DNA from: Macrophomina tecta
Taxonomy: Eukaryota > Ascomycota > Dothideomycetes > Botryosphaeriales > Botryosphaeriaceae
NCBI GenBank assembly: GCA_024180945.1
Contig: JAKSGN010000038.1
Span: 1,054,001-1,118,000, forward strand
Reading direction: 5' to 3'
DNA: 64,000 nt
How positions within the stretch are numbered: the stretch's first letter is position 1; each line of letters opens with the position of its first letter. The position numbers and the translations under genes are program-made. Under the pieces are notes generated by a model. That model was given only the letters and a program-made list of their open reading frames with translations, was not told the DNA's origin and made no database searches. This document shows positions 38,635 to 49,935 of the stretch, in pieces.

Positions 38635-41219
38635 GCGCAACCCAAAATTGCAACTCAGGATCGTCACCAACGCCCATCTTCGGATAGTTACTACGGTCGT
38701 CCGGATACGACCCGGGACGGCAACGGAGACCAGATTATGCGCGATTCTTGAGCTTCTTCCTCCGCATGTATCACATTGTAATCCACTCAAGTGTTATCGA
38801 GGACTTACCACGGTGGTCTAGAACCGCTTTTACATTCTTTCCATTCCAGGAGGAGGGCTCGGGCTGCCCGGCTATGTTTTCCACGGTCCCTTTCCTACAA
38901 TTCGCTCGTATTCGACCTTTTAACCGATACCCACCAATTCGATTATCAAACATGGACTAGCACACCCCGGCATCCACATCTCGTCGGTCTGGAACTCGAT
39001 ACGAGATTTCCGAGCTCCAGCAGCACATTCTTTTTTTTTCCCCTGACGCCGCAGCGTCATTTCGTATGCCTGTCGACTTTGTTTACTCGGCAAGCTGATT
39101 CGATCATGGTGAGGCGTTTTGAGGATACAGTGTAGGATGAGGCGTTACCCAACGGCGAAAGCAGGCAAGAGGACAGCATCACAAGCAGGCAGAGGGCGCC
39201 CTATGTCACTCACAACAGGGGAACACCAAATGAGAGGGAAAAAAAATCTCGTACCTTAGCCAGCATCCGTAGCGTATCCATATCGCTATTTTTTTTTTTT
39301 TTTTTGGCTATATAATTCCGACCAGAATTAGAAGCCTATCGCCCATTTCACTGTTGCGCGTGTTGATGACATGACAGGTTTATTCTGCTTTACTGGGTAC
39401 GGTCCAGGCTACTGTTAGTACATTTGCGAGGTGCAACCCGTCGCTCACCCGATTGAGTTGCGTGGGAATCTGCTAAACGGTCCATCATGCTTTCTGCGTG
39501 ATTGCCAATCCCTAAACTCGTTGCTCCAAATGATAGAACATCCAATATTCGTACAAGCGTCTTGGTTTTTGGCTCACGTATAGTGTCACTATGGCAATCA
39601 AGGGTGCCTGATCGAGGAGCACCCTGGTGGATCAAGCCTACTAAGAAGATTACCTGTCGCCACATTTCCAAACCGCTGTCGTGGATACCAAGCATCGCTT
39701 CATCTTATCGTGCAGAACCGGTACCGTAACTGGGGAACGATCAATGGCGATGATGAGCGCGCATACGCTAAATCGCTTATCTCAAGTCAAAGTGGTACGA
39801 CATTTGCTTCTGATCTACGCTCGTATGCAATCTGCAGCAGCAGGCGGCGGCGGAGGCGCGGCTCCAAGGCGGTTATTTCGGCAGTCCAGCTAGTCAGTGT
39901 CGGCATTCGCAAAGGGGTTAAACATGAGCGCGGCGGCCTCAGGGTCCTGTCAAGACCTGTTTTTTTTTTTTTTTTTTTTTTTTTTTGTTTCTCGTCAGCG
40001 CTTTGCTGGGCTATTCCCGGTCTGTGTGTGTGACGAGAGCACTGTGGCAAAAAAAAAAAAAAAAAATAATAGGTGGGCGCGGGAAGCATTCACTACAGGG
40101 CACCACTACCGAGCTGGAAGCAGGGCCAAGCATCACCGAAGACGACGGTACGAGCAAAGCCGAGTCGCTTCGGCCTGCATGCTAATGGGGATGGGAGCGT
40201 TCGGGGGCCGGGAAATGCTTGGGTTACATTGACGAGCTGCCTGTTCCGCTCTTAGCTCGAGTGCTGTAATCGAGGGGGAAAAAAAGTACTCTAGTGCGCA
40301 TCCGCCCGCGCTGGTGGACGCGACTTGCAGACGCCCGACTCGCGATTCTAGCCGGATAGAGCTGACGGCGTCGGTGATCGGCGACGACCTCTTTGTCCAC
40401 CGGCGGCGCCTTCACATTCGGCTACTATGCTTAGCAACGGACGGTGGAGGCTGCGCATTTATCAATAGTGGCATTGACTGGCAGGAGGAGGAAGTTCAAG
40501 TCCTCTGCAGCGCTCCTGGCGTTCTCTTCTTCTCTGCTTCCATTCTGCCTGCCGTGCGTCTGATTTACTGCGTATTCGCGAAAGCTCCGAGGGATGCACC
40601 TCCCTGCATCCCACCAACGACCGTGTCGCTAAGAAAACCGCTGCAGGGCCAACCAGCTCCCCTGCCGGATCTCTCTCCATCTGCGGCGCGGCACAGCTGG
40701 CCAGATATCCGATTAGCCCCCCCCGGCGAATGGGAAAAAAGACACTGCGCCATGCGAGCCATCGTGCTCCACCGGCGCCCCGCTACCTACGCCGCTTTAG
40801 TCACTTCCGCCCCCAAGTCTCACCCGCGCCCGCCTTTCTCTCCATTCCACAGTGCGCCTTTATATTCACGGCAATGCTCTAGGGAAGCATGGCGCTGTCA
40901 AGCGACCGCCTTGACCGCTGTTTGGGCCATCTCCGCGCCGGGAGCTGCACATGTGCCGCATTTAGCATGAACGGCGACGGACAATTTAGCAGCATGCAGC
41001 TGTCTGTCTGACAGCTTGACGTCGGCCGGGGATCTCGTTCTCTGCCTGTTAATAAATAACATCCGCGGCCTCTTTCCCCCCATCGCCTGCCGTTGCTTGT
41101 TTCTACCGCACTTGCACCTCTTGCGCATCTTTCGCCACCAGCGAGATTCGTGTCGCCTCCCCTGCGTTTTAGCGCCCGAGATCTTCATTCGTAAGGGAAG
41201 AATAAGAGAAAAAAAAAAG
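38635..41219. other. Intergenic region, 2.6 kb
   Basis: Contains the 3' end of the homeodomain gene and the promoter of the tyrosinase. Long homopolymers occur at about 39,290-39,305 (T), 39,960-39,985 (T, 26 nt) and 40,051-40,066 (A). A 218-codon open frame at 40,314-40,970 has an arginine/proline/serine-rich, unconserved-looking translation and is not called. No gene is supported. Confidence 0.45.
40859..40867 (+). promoter_or_regulatory. TATA-like element upstream of tyrosinase
   Basis: TTTATATTC lies about 360 nt before the tyrosinase ATG, the only close TATA match in that stretch. Motif match only. Confidence 0.25.
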
Positions 41220-42950
41220 ATGCATGTGAGGGTGCTCCTGGGTGCTTTACTCTTCCCTGCTTGCGTGGTGTCGAGCCCAATCAGCACGAGGCAGGCGCCG
41301 GACTCGCTCCCGACGGAACCTGCTTCCGATCCCGCTGAGGCTTCGCAGCAGATCGACGCACTGGCTCAGCATGCCAATGACGAGATCAGTGCTGCGCTGC
41401 AGGAATCGCACCAGAAGCGTTCTCGAACCTGCACGCTGAAGAACCTCTCCATCAGACGCGAATGGTAAGCTGGCCACAACTTCAGCCGGGTGCAGAAGAG
41501 CTTTGAGGCTAACGAGCGGGCGCTCACCACCAGGGGCACGCTGTCGAGAGATGAGCGCTTGAGTTACATCAAGGCAGTCCAATGCCTCCAGAATCTCCCA
41601 GCGCGGACACCAGCCTCACTCGTCCCAGGCGCTAAATCCCGCTACGATGACTTCGTCGGTATGGAGCGCCTCAGTTGCTTGAAGGTGTTTTACTGAATCT
41701 TACTAGCCACCCACATCAACCAAACCCTCAACATCCACTACACAGTAAACACTGCTCTTCCCGCCACCAAATCCCGCAATTACAAGAGCTCACAGTCAAA
41801 ATAATAGGGTACCTTCCTCGCCTGGCACCGCTGGTTCACCTGGGAATACGAGCAAGCCCTGCGCACCGAATGCGGCTACGCCGGCACCCAACCGTACGCC
41901 TCCCACGCCTGAAAGCCAAAATACACCTCATCCACCGGCACACTCGCTTACTGTTCTCTCACACAGTTACTGGGACTGGGCTCTCACGGCCGCCACCTCG
42001 ATGGAGACCTCCCCTGTCTTCGACGGCTCCGCAACCTCTTGTACGTCCCGCCATCTCAACGGCCACATCCACCTTCCCGCCCCGACCACCAGCGCCAAAA
42101 AGGCAACCCGAACTAACCCACCCCGCAGTCTCCGGCAACGGCGCTCCCATCCCCCACCAAGGCCAGGTCATCCTCGGCGCCTCCACCGGCCTGCCCCCGA
42201 TCTACCTGCCACCCGGCACGGGCGGCGGCTGCGTGACGACCGGCCCCTTCGCGCGCATGTCCGTCAACCTCGGCCCCGTCGCGCTCGACCTGACAAACGG
42301 CACCAGCATCGGCAGCGGCCCTGTCGCGCCCGCGCAGTTCGCGTGGAACCCGCGGTGCCTGAAGCGCGATCTGACGGATGCGGTGAACAGGGCGTATGCG
42401 AATGCGAGCAGTGTGGTGGGGCTGGTGTTGGGCAGTGAGCATGTGAGCGAGTTTCAGCTGACAATGCAAGGCGTGCCGGGGAGTGGGAGTATTGGCGTGC
42501 ATGGGGGTGGGCATTACGCTATCGGTGAGTTGGGCTTTTCTTTTTTTTTTTTTCTTTTCCCTTCCCCTTCCCTTTTCCCCTTTTCCCCCTTGTGCAGGCT
42601 GAGGATGGGGAATGGGAGGGGGCGTTAAGCGAATTTTTTTTTTTTTTTTTGCTGACAACCCGCTTTTTGCAGGTGGTGATCCCGGTCGTGACGTCTTCGT
42701 GTCGCCGGGCGACCCTGTCTTCTATGCGCATCACTCGCAGATCGACCGCGTGTGGACGATCTGGCAGTGGCTGGATATCGGGAAGAGGCAGTATGATATT
42801 GCTGGCACGGGCACGTTCTTGGACTCGCCGCCGTCGCCGAATACGACGCTGGATACGGTCCTCGACCTTGGGTATGCGGCGGGGAAACCGAGGAAGATGA
42901 GGGAGCTGATGAGTACGATCGATGGCCCGTTTTGTTATCTGTATGCGTAA
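41220..42950 (+). CDS. Secreted tyrosinase (type-3 copper oxidase)
   Basis: Oxidises monophenols and o-diphenols to o-quinones. Six introns (41465-41533, 41659-41706, 41745-41807, 41894-41966, 42041-42128, 42525-42672) give 413 aa in one frame. An N-terminal signal peptide is visible (MHVRVLLGALLFPACVVSSP). The CuA region includes ATHINQTLNIHYTGTFLAWH and continues RWFTWEYEQALR, rebuilt across introns 2-3. The CuB region has HGGGHYAIGG and FYAHHSQIDRVW, the canonical histidine signature. It ends shortly after with GPFCYLYA, so it is a short tyrosinase without the long C-terminal cap peptide that keeps many fungal tyrosinases latent. Possible roles: melanin or phenol oxidation outside the cell. 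Intron 6 is long and contains two long T/pyrimidine runs. Confidence 0.95.
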
Positions 42951-43997
42951 GCAGAGAACGGTAATGCGTAATTTCTCTGCCCTCCTTTCCTCGCTGGATT
43001 GACTGTGAGACAGTGAGCTGCTACGCTCGGCGTCGCAGACGCCTGGGGCCGCTATTGCCGCGCGTACGAGAAGCGTTCGGTTGGGGAAGCCTCAATTCTA
43101 TCGAGATGCTCATTTTAGTCCGGCCTTATGCCTCAGTGGTAGAGTATCCGGGGGCCCCTTGCGTCCCGAAGATCGGGGGTGTCATTCGGATGGACTGAGG
43201 ACATATATTGTCCTCCCAACATTTCCCTGCCCTCGTTAACAACTACGAGCCAATAACAGGCCGAAATTGGACCGGCACATCAGAGCAAGGAAGGTTTTGA
43301 CGAGGCGACAGGAAAAGGAAGGGATACGACATCTGTCTTCCCCGCCACTTGGATTGCGGATGGTTGAGACTATCAATGGTTGATGCCTAGCGCCGCGAAG
43401 ATCCACAACCGACAGCACATAGAGCTGGGATCAAACATGGCGGAGTCTCTGAAGACATGTTCCTCGCCGTTGTACTGACACTGGCTATGCATAGCGCGAC
43501 GGGTACCCACAGTTGCCATTTTTTCTTTCAATTCGTTTGCCCGGCGGTTTGGAAAAAGAGGGGGGGGGCTTGACAACAGCACACAACAAGATCTGCTATG
43601 ATCTACCGAATGCATAAAGGGAGAATGCTGCCATGTCAGCGTCTGAGAGACGATTCCGTCCGCGCAAACCAAAATGTGTTTTTTTGCCGCGCGCCGAGGG
43701 GCATCAGGCAAACATCACTTCAACAGCGGTCGGGTAACACTTATCACTGCATGCCCATCACAGGGTTATACGGTAAGGGCATAATGATTTATGATCATAA
43801 GGGTTATTAAACCGAGAGCTGGATATCCTAGTAATGATGTCGGGTCATCAACCTCGTCAGGCGGGCTGATCTTCTCTCCTCTGCGCGCTCGAAGCAAAAG
43901 TGAAGCTACTTGTTGATTGCGGTGCCATGCTCCTCAGAGGCTCCGAGGAGCTACCAAAGAATTCGAGTAAAGCAGCATGTTTCGTCATGCGGTGACC
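42951..43997. other. Intergenic region, 1.0 kb
   Basis: Spacer between convergent genes. A tRNA-D-arm-like string occurs at about 43,120 but no full tRNA can be folded (see rejected items). No gene supported. Confidence 0.45.
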
Positions 43998-45342
43998 TTA
44001 CCCGGCATGCGCCGGGTGCCCTTCACAGAAGCCGTTCGAGTCACCAGCATCCGGTCCATCAAGGTCCGCGCCCTGGAGGTCTAGAGCGTCCGTCGCCTTG
44101 CGCTTCGTTTTCTCCTCCTCCTCCTCCTCCTCCTCCTCATCGCCATCATCCTGACACTGAATATTCTCATCCAACGCCTTCCAGACACCCCTCCCGCACC
44201 TCGCATGGAGCCACTCCTCCTCGTCCCAGATGACTTCCTTACCCAGCACGCCCCAGCCCAACTTTCTTACCGCACCAACCACCCATTCCAGCTCTTTGGC
44301 CGCCAACAAGCCCTGGAACTCCCTGCATACGGTAACCAAATACCGTATACCCAGTCCATGCGGCCGGCCATCCCACTGCCATTCCACCCACTCGATGTAC
44401 GCAGCCTCCACCTCCTTCCTATGCCCCTCCCTCGTCCTCTTCTTGCCCCTTCCCCCCACCCAATCAAACCACCTCAACTCCTCCAACACTCTTACCTTTC
44501 CCTCCTCGCCCGCTCTCTTCCCTCCCTCCAACGCGCCCCTCACCACCTGCTGCAACGACTCCATCACCTCCTCACACGCCCTCGTATCCGCTGCCAACTG
44601 CCGCTCCAAATCCTGCTCCTCCTCGCTGTACGACTCCGCCCTATGGCACGCCCGGACCCTTTCCTCCGCCTGGCCCACCGCCTCCTGCAGCGTCTTCGCC
44701 AGCGCCGTCGCGACCTGGTAGACGTCGAACGCGGCGCGCCGGCGCAGCTGGACCTCGAGCACGTCCAGCTCGGCCGCCGACGGGATCGTGTAGTACGAGA
44801 CGAGCGTCGGGATCGAGTGCGTCGGGCCCCTCGGGTCCTGGAGCTGCAGGCGTGTAGTCAGTTCGTGAGAATGATGGGGTTGGGGAGAGGGTGTTCGGGG
44901 GGGGCAGGCAGTGTGCGGGGCTTGCCTCGATGTTGTAGAGCGGCGCCGTGTGCCGCCGGATCGCGTCAAAGGAGGTGAGCGCGGTGGTGAGGTGCTTGAG
45001 CGTGCGCACGACGCGCGTGCTGAGGCCCGTGTAGTGCTTGATGCGTGTGGACAGTGGGGCGAGGGCGGTGTCGCCGCTGGGCGAGCCGGGAGGAGCGCCG
45101 GATTCGAGGGCCGGATCGGTGGCTGTGGCCTCAATGCGGATGGGGACGTCGCTCGTGGGCTTGCTGCTTGTGGGGTCGCTGCCCTTCCGGTCGCCGTTGC
45201 CTTTGGCGGTCGTGGTGGTGTTGTTTTCGTCGCCTGAGGCGGGCTGGTCGGGTTTGGGTTGCTGCGCGGCGTGCGGCGGCGGCGGCGGCGGCGGCGGTGG
45301 CAGCATGCGCCCAGGCATGATGACGGCGGGGAATGGCGTCAT
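43998..45342 (-). CDS. Hypothetical protein with acidic C-terminal tail, GC-AG intron
   Basis: Two exons (45342-44926 and 44843-43998) give 420 aa. The intron between them, 44844-44925, has a GC donor (GAG|gcaagc) and a cctgcag acceptor, and is needed to keep a continuous frame. The N-terminus has a nine-residue proline run and a Ser/Thr/Asn-rich linker. Residues about 95-330 are helical and charged, including STRIKHYTGLSTRVVRTLKH, a tyrosine-rich patch PTLVSYYTIPSAAEL after the intron, and heptad-like coiled coil (VGQAEERVRA, SEEEQDLERQL). The C-terminus carries a nine-Glu acidic run followed by KTKRKA, a possible nuclear signal. I do not recognise the family. The start is uncertain; ATG 45318 or 45456 are alternatives. 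Confidence 0.75.
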
Positions 45343-46906
45343 GCTTCTGTGGAAATGGTCCGAGATGGCGGCGGTGTGGTGTTGGTGGTTTTTCGTGGGG
45401 CGAGAGTTTTGGCTGTCGGGCGAGAAGCTGCTTGAGTGAGCTCCTGGGGGGGCCATTCGACGGCCTTTCGCTTTCGGTTGGTGAATTGGAGACATCTGAG
45501 CGCGCTCTCGCGTCTGGAGTCTCGACGCGTTGCGCGCGGAATCTGCGCGAAGCTCGTAGGGCTGGCGATGAGCTGGGCCGGTAGTTTGTTCCACTGCACA
45601 GAGCGGATACGCATATCTGGAGTAAACCACCTCTTCAGCCCCTCTGAGCCTGGTGAGAGGACACTAGAGAAGTCTTTAAGGGTCCTTCCAGCGATACACG
45701 GTCTTGTGGGCGCGTGATGGAGGCGAACCATTGGGGCAGCACTCGGCCCAATATCCATCCCAGCCCAAAATGCAGCGCCATGGTACTACTTAGAACTCGA
45801 AACAGCTTAATTTCGATCCTCAATGCTAATACACGGTTGTACGGCACCAAAGACGCTCAATTTTGGCGCCGCAACGGCGGAGACATGACGTCACAGGGTC
45901 TTGTTTCTTCACACCACACCGCAGGCTATATGCTCAATATCAAAGGTTTGGTTCCTTGACTACACCGGGTCTAGTTTTATTGTGCCACTGCGCTGTGGAC
46001 TAGTACTAACTTGTCCGCCAAACCACCGACGCTATGCCACCAGCATAACCAAGGTCACTTCGAAGTTTCTTGACGGCATGGCGGAACCGAACGCTTCTCG
46101 AAATTGCTGGAGCTGTTCATTACCACAAAGATACCAAAGAACCACTGAAAAGCAGGATTGAAGCGCGAGATTATTAGATTGCCCAATATGGAGTAGGGCG
46201 AGCGTGCGAGGAAACTAGATCTGCACCAGGTCCGCTTCCGATTGGTTGCTCGCGTATCTTATCAAATCAGTGGTAAGTAAGCTCTCCTTATAAACTCACC
46301 CTTCTAACACAGCGCCTTGCAGTGTCTCGAATGCGGCTGGTCGGGAACGCCTTGCTCGTTGCTAAGAGGGTGAATATTTTCTGTTGCCGCCGGCCATGCG
46401 CGGCTGTTCCATCCGTCACTCTGTTTGTGGAAGCTTAAGCCTGCACGGACACTATCAACGCTGACGAGCACGTGGTCATTAAAATTCCTGAGTTCCATAA
46501 TTCGCTCTTTGAGATGTCGAAAGCCCCAATATATTTCTTTGAAAATTATGTGCCAACGTATCTGACCCGTTTGTGGCGTAGATGGAGTTCCGGATTGTCA
46601 AATACATCGGATCCTCCGGGTTCAAAGTCCGGCTTCATAGAGAAACGTCGCGTTGCTGTGCGAATCTCTTTCGAATCAAATATGACTGAAGAGAATACTT
46701 GCTGATTTTGCTGAAACCCCGTCCATCCTATAATCCCGCTGGACATAGTATACGTGATCCAACTTCCATGAGGTGTATCGTATGTGCGCGGCATATGCCG
46801 GAGTGCGCGTCTAGCGTATATTGCAATGCATGAAGCACGTAACCTATCCTCCCATACCGAAGCAATTAGAAATATCCAAACGCCTAAATAATATCTCAAA
46901 GCGCCG
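45343..46906. other. Intergenic region, 1.6 kb
   Basis: Lies between two minus-strand genes and holds the promoter of the upstream hypothetical gene and the 3' end of the rhodopsin-domain gene. Only short frames with no recognisable protein. Confidence 0.45.
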
Positions 46907-48309
46907 TTACGTTGCGTCGCTCCCAGCCGCCACCGGCAGGCTCTCAACCGACGTCCCGCAGTCTGATATCCGCTCGACCGCCGACGGCCTAGCCGTCGCG
47001 CTGCTTTGTAGTAATATGCTTTCGTCGCTCAACCTTGCGTCGTCAAGCACTGAAACATTTTCGTTGCCTGACTTGGACGGATGGCTTCCGATTGTCCTTC
47101 TCTTGTCCTCTAACTCGATCCCATGGTCCTGCTGCGCAGAGTCGCGGGCCTGGGCATGCCGGGAGGTGCCTTCGGTGGTGCCACAGCTCTTCGAGGAGTA
47201 TTCGCCCCGGAGGGCGCGCCAGAGAGGCCGAAGGACGGGGACGCAGCTAGCGCAGATGGTGACGCAGAGTTCGGTGGCGCACCAGAGGAGCGGCTTGACG
47301 ATGATGTCTGGAGTATTTGTCAGCAGTGTGGCCGATGGGTGGAAGCAGTAACGTCCATACACATCAGGACGGAGGGGTTTTCAGTGTTAGTTTCGCCAAT
47401 TGCTATGCTGCGAACGACTCCGGCGATTGCTGCGCTGCGAGATGTTGTTAGCGGGGGCTGGTGAGGGGCTGTGATGGCGACCGAGGATGGCTCACAGGAG
47501 GCCGAAACTGAGTGCACAGCCGATGAGGCGCTTTTCGGATTTGTTCATTTGGAGTCCGTATAGGATGACCCAAGGCAGAACAACGAGCGCGATGTCGCAA
47601 ATTATAGAGACGACTAACGTGGGGTCTCGCAGTCAGCTTGGTGCGCGGACATTGGAATCAACGATATTGAATCTCACTTGAGGCCGCTAGTATCAGTCTT
47701 GTAAATGGAAGAGGTTCAAAGAGACATTCGCCGCCCACAAACGGGCTCCAGTTTGCTTCAACCGGCCGACACCGCACAAAAGTAAAGATGACTGAGAAGA
47801 GGCTCACGGTGGAAACGATGACGATGATTATCCAGAGAACGACTCGGTGCCATGTCTCAACCACGATACGGAGGAGGAAGAGAGCAACAGCAGATTTGCT
47901 TGCGGCGACGCCAACGTATGCTGCGAGGATCAGCAGGGCAACGAGGCTTACCAAAGGGTGCATACTGACAGAAGCATTGGCCGATAACGACCATTTTGTA
48001 CATCTCGACGAACTTGAAAATGTCCGGCCGATCTTCTCGCGCACCGAGACCGTGTACCGTCGCATCGGCAAGGAAAGCCGAATATACGAGCAACATGACC
48101 TGTAGGGGCAGCGGCGTCAGCGAAACCTTGATCAGCTGCGCAGCTCTGGTACGTACCCACGCAGCAAAAGCAACGTAGTCGTCTGCGCCGGGCAGCTTCA
48201 TGACATTGATGCGAGTGTAAAGCCTCGCAGCCACAAAACAGAAGGAGAGGAGGGTCAGTCCGAACATGACAGCGATCACCACGATCCCGAGATCCGACGG
48301 GTAGGCCAT
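46907..48309 (-). CDS. Rhodopsin-domain integral membrane protein (PTH11-like family)
   Basis: Six exons, with introns at 48100-48156, 47921-47969, 47626-47677, 47435-47495 and 47308-47360, give 376 aa. The N-terminal 260 residues contain seven hydrophobic segments, for example GIVVIAVMFGLTLLSFCFVA, VVLWIIIVIVSTVSLFSVIF and VVSIICDIALVVLPWVILYG, with the family signatures ARLYTR, GADDYV in loop 1, FVRCRPVEANW and KPLLWCATELCVTICA. This is the fungal rhodopsin-domain superfamily that includes plasma-membrane PTH11-like putative receptors and proteins in mycotoxin clusters. There is no N-terminal CFEM domain. The C-terminal 110 residues are a hydrophilic Ser-rich cytosolic tail. Ligand unknown. 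Confidence 0.92.
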
Positions 48310-49935
48310 GGTGGTGGAACAGAGAGGGCGCGCATTTGGAGGACAGATGGCGCAGATCAGCGAAAGTGTATCTGAGCTTGGCAGAGAGGCATGCTCTATA
48401 TACGTTCCCCTGTCAGAACGTCAGGCACCAACGACAGACAATATAGTGCGAATGTGCGCGCGCTTACGAGGGAAAGGCTGCTGTAATAGTGTGGTTGCGC
48501 TTGTGTTAGAGGGACGGGATTGCCGGCGGGACTTGAACTACTTGTGCGACGGAGTGAGTCTTGGACACGAGCTTGCACCATCGGGGCATTAGTCCCGGCG
48601 GGGGGCGCTGCACACAATCCCGCGGACACACTGGCACGGCCGTTCGCTGCTGCACCGCTGTCATAGTGTTTAGTGCTCGGCAATCTGCGCCGACCAACCT
48701 TGTGGCCCGCTCGCGCTCAGCCACCTTGCAATCACTCTGCTCGTACGTGCTGCGCGCCAATCTGAGAACTTCCTTTGACCGCTTTGGGAGCTCCAAATCT
48801 CCCGTCGGCTAGGCTTAGCGATAGAAAGCTGGGCACTATATCATGAGATGATCGCCGTCTGTCCACTGTGCCCTGAAACAGGCCGCATACCTCTCCCATG
48901 ACTCGAATCCACCGCGCTTTCTGCCGCTGCGTCTATTCAGCCCCCCGGATGACCGATTCAACGCGCTCTTCGGACCCGTGCCGTCTTTTAGGCCCCTCAC
49001 GACCGGATCCTTCTCGCGATTGTTCTCGGGTTCGCAATTTTTTCGGATCCGCCCACGCTCACTTAAAAGCTCCATTTCTTGGTCAACTGCTCCGACGCGT
49101 CATGAAACCGCCATTCGCTAACAACAATCCGCAATTGTCTTGGAAGGAACGGGGCTTCTCCAGCGAGTACATCTTCTATGATGCTCACGGCAAACGGTGC
49201 ACCATGCGCTGCGTTCCCGGTATCTACTGGGTGACTAATCCTAACATTCCGTGACACTTGTCCCATTCGCCACTACAGACGGGGCGCCTTGATTACCAAA
49301 CCAGTTAAAAGCCTGTATTGGCTGTGAGAATGCAGACTCCACACCAACTGGAATCAGGACGCCTCCACCGGTTCGTTGAATCAGCGCGCAACACGAGATG
49401 GCGCCCTCAACGTTGGAAACAAGCATGAAGCAATTGCAAGAGAAAGGACCAGTTATGGCATTTCAAGTTCCGATGGGACTTTACGAGCTTCTTGGCGGAG
49501 TCTAGTCGTGCGCGGAATTGACCTCTCGCAGAGATGAAAGCCGTTTAATGGCCATCCAGGAGGAGCTGGAGCAGTCAGCTGGGTGCTTATGTTCCAAACG
49601 ATCGAGGAAAATCACGCCCGCATGTCAGCTGCAGCTCCCCTGGCCGTGGCATAATCGCAGCTGCGCAAATGGTCGCGCCGTTGGCGAGCATTGCTATTGT
49701 TCACTGGACACACGGACCCCACGGACACTCCACCATTGACCTACATTCACGACAATAGGCACAATCACTACAAGGGCCGACGGGGCATACGTAAAATATT
49801 TTTTTTTTCCGCTGCACTTGACATGCCACCAACACCACCTCTCGTCCACCAAAAAGCTCGCGCTCACTGCACACCTTCGCCGACGTACAGCACACCACAT
49901 AACACCACGCTTCTCTCCCTATCGACACCCACGCC
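48310..49935. other. Divergent intergenic region, 1.6 kb
   Basis: Promoter spacer between the rhodopsin-domain gene and the coiled-coil gene. A 118-codon open frame at 48,898-49,254 (+) and an overlapping-quality 61-codon frame at 49,241-49,426 (-) read somewhat like protein but have no recognisable domain, and are not called as genes. Confidence 0.4.

Noticed and set aside
40314..40970. 218-codon plus-strand open frame upstream of tyrosinase
   Set aside because: Arg/Pro/Ser-rich translation without domain features, ending just before the tyrosinase promoter. Likely spurious.
43118..43200. tRNA-like A-box/D-arm string (CTCAGTGGTAGAG) with AGTCC...GGACT flanks
   Set aside because: The D-arm is canonical, but no proper anticodon stem or T-arm with GGTTCRANYCC can be folded. 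Probably chance or a decayed tRNA.
48515..48600. Minus-strand string ending in a GTTCAAGTCCCG-like T-loop with GCCGG/CCGGC ends
   Set aside because: The T-stem does not pair and the D-arm is missing, so it is not called as a tRNA.
48898..49254. 118-codon plus-strand frame with a protein-like end (ERGFSSEYIFYDAHGKR)
   Set aside because: Composition is only partly convincing, its start is in Arg/Ser-rich sequence, and an antisense frame is equally open. Insufficient support.
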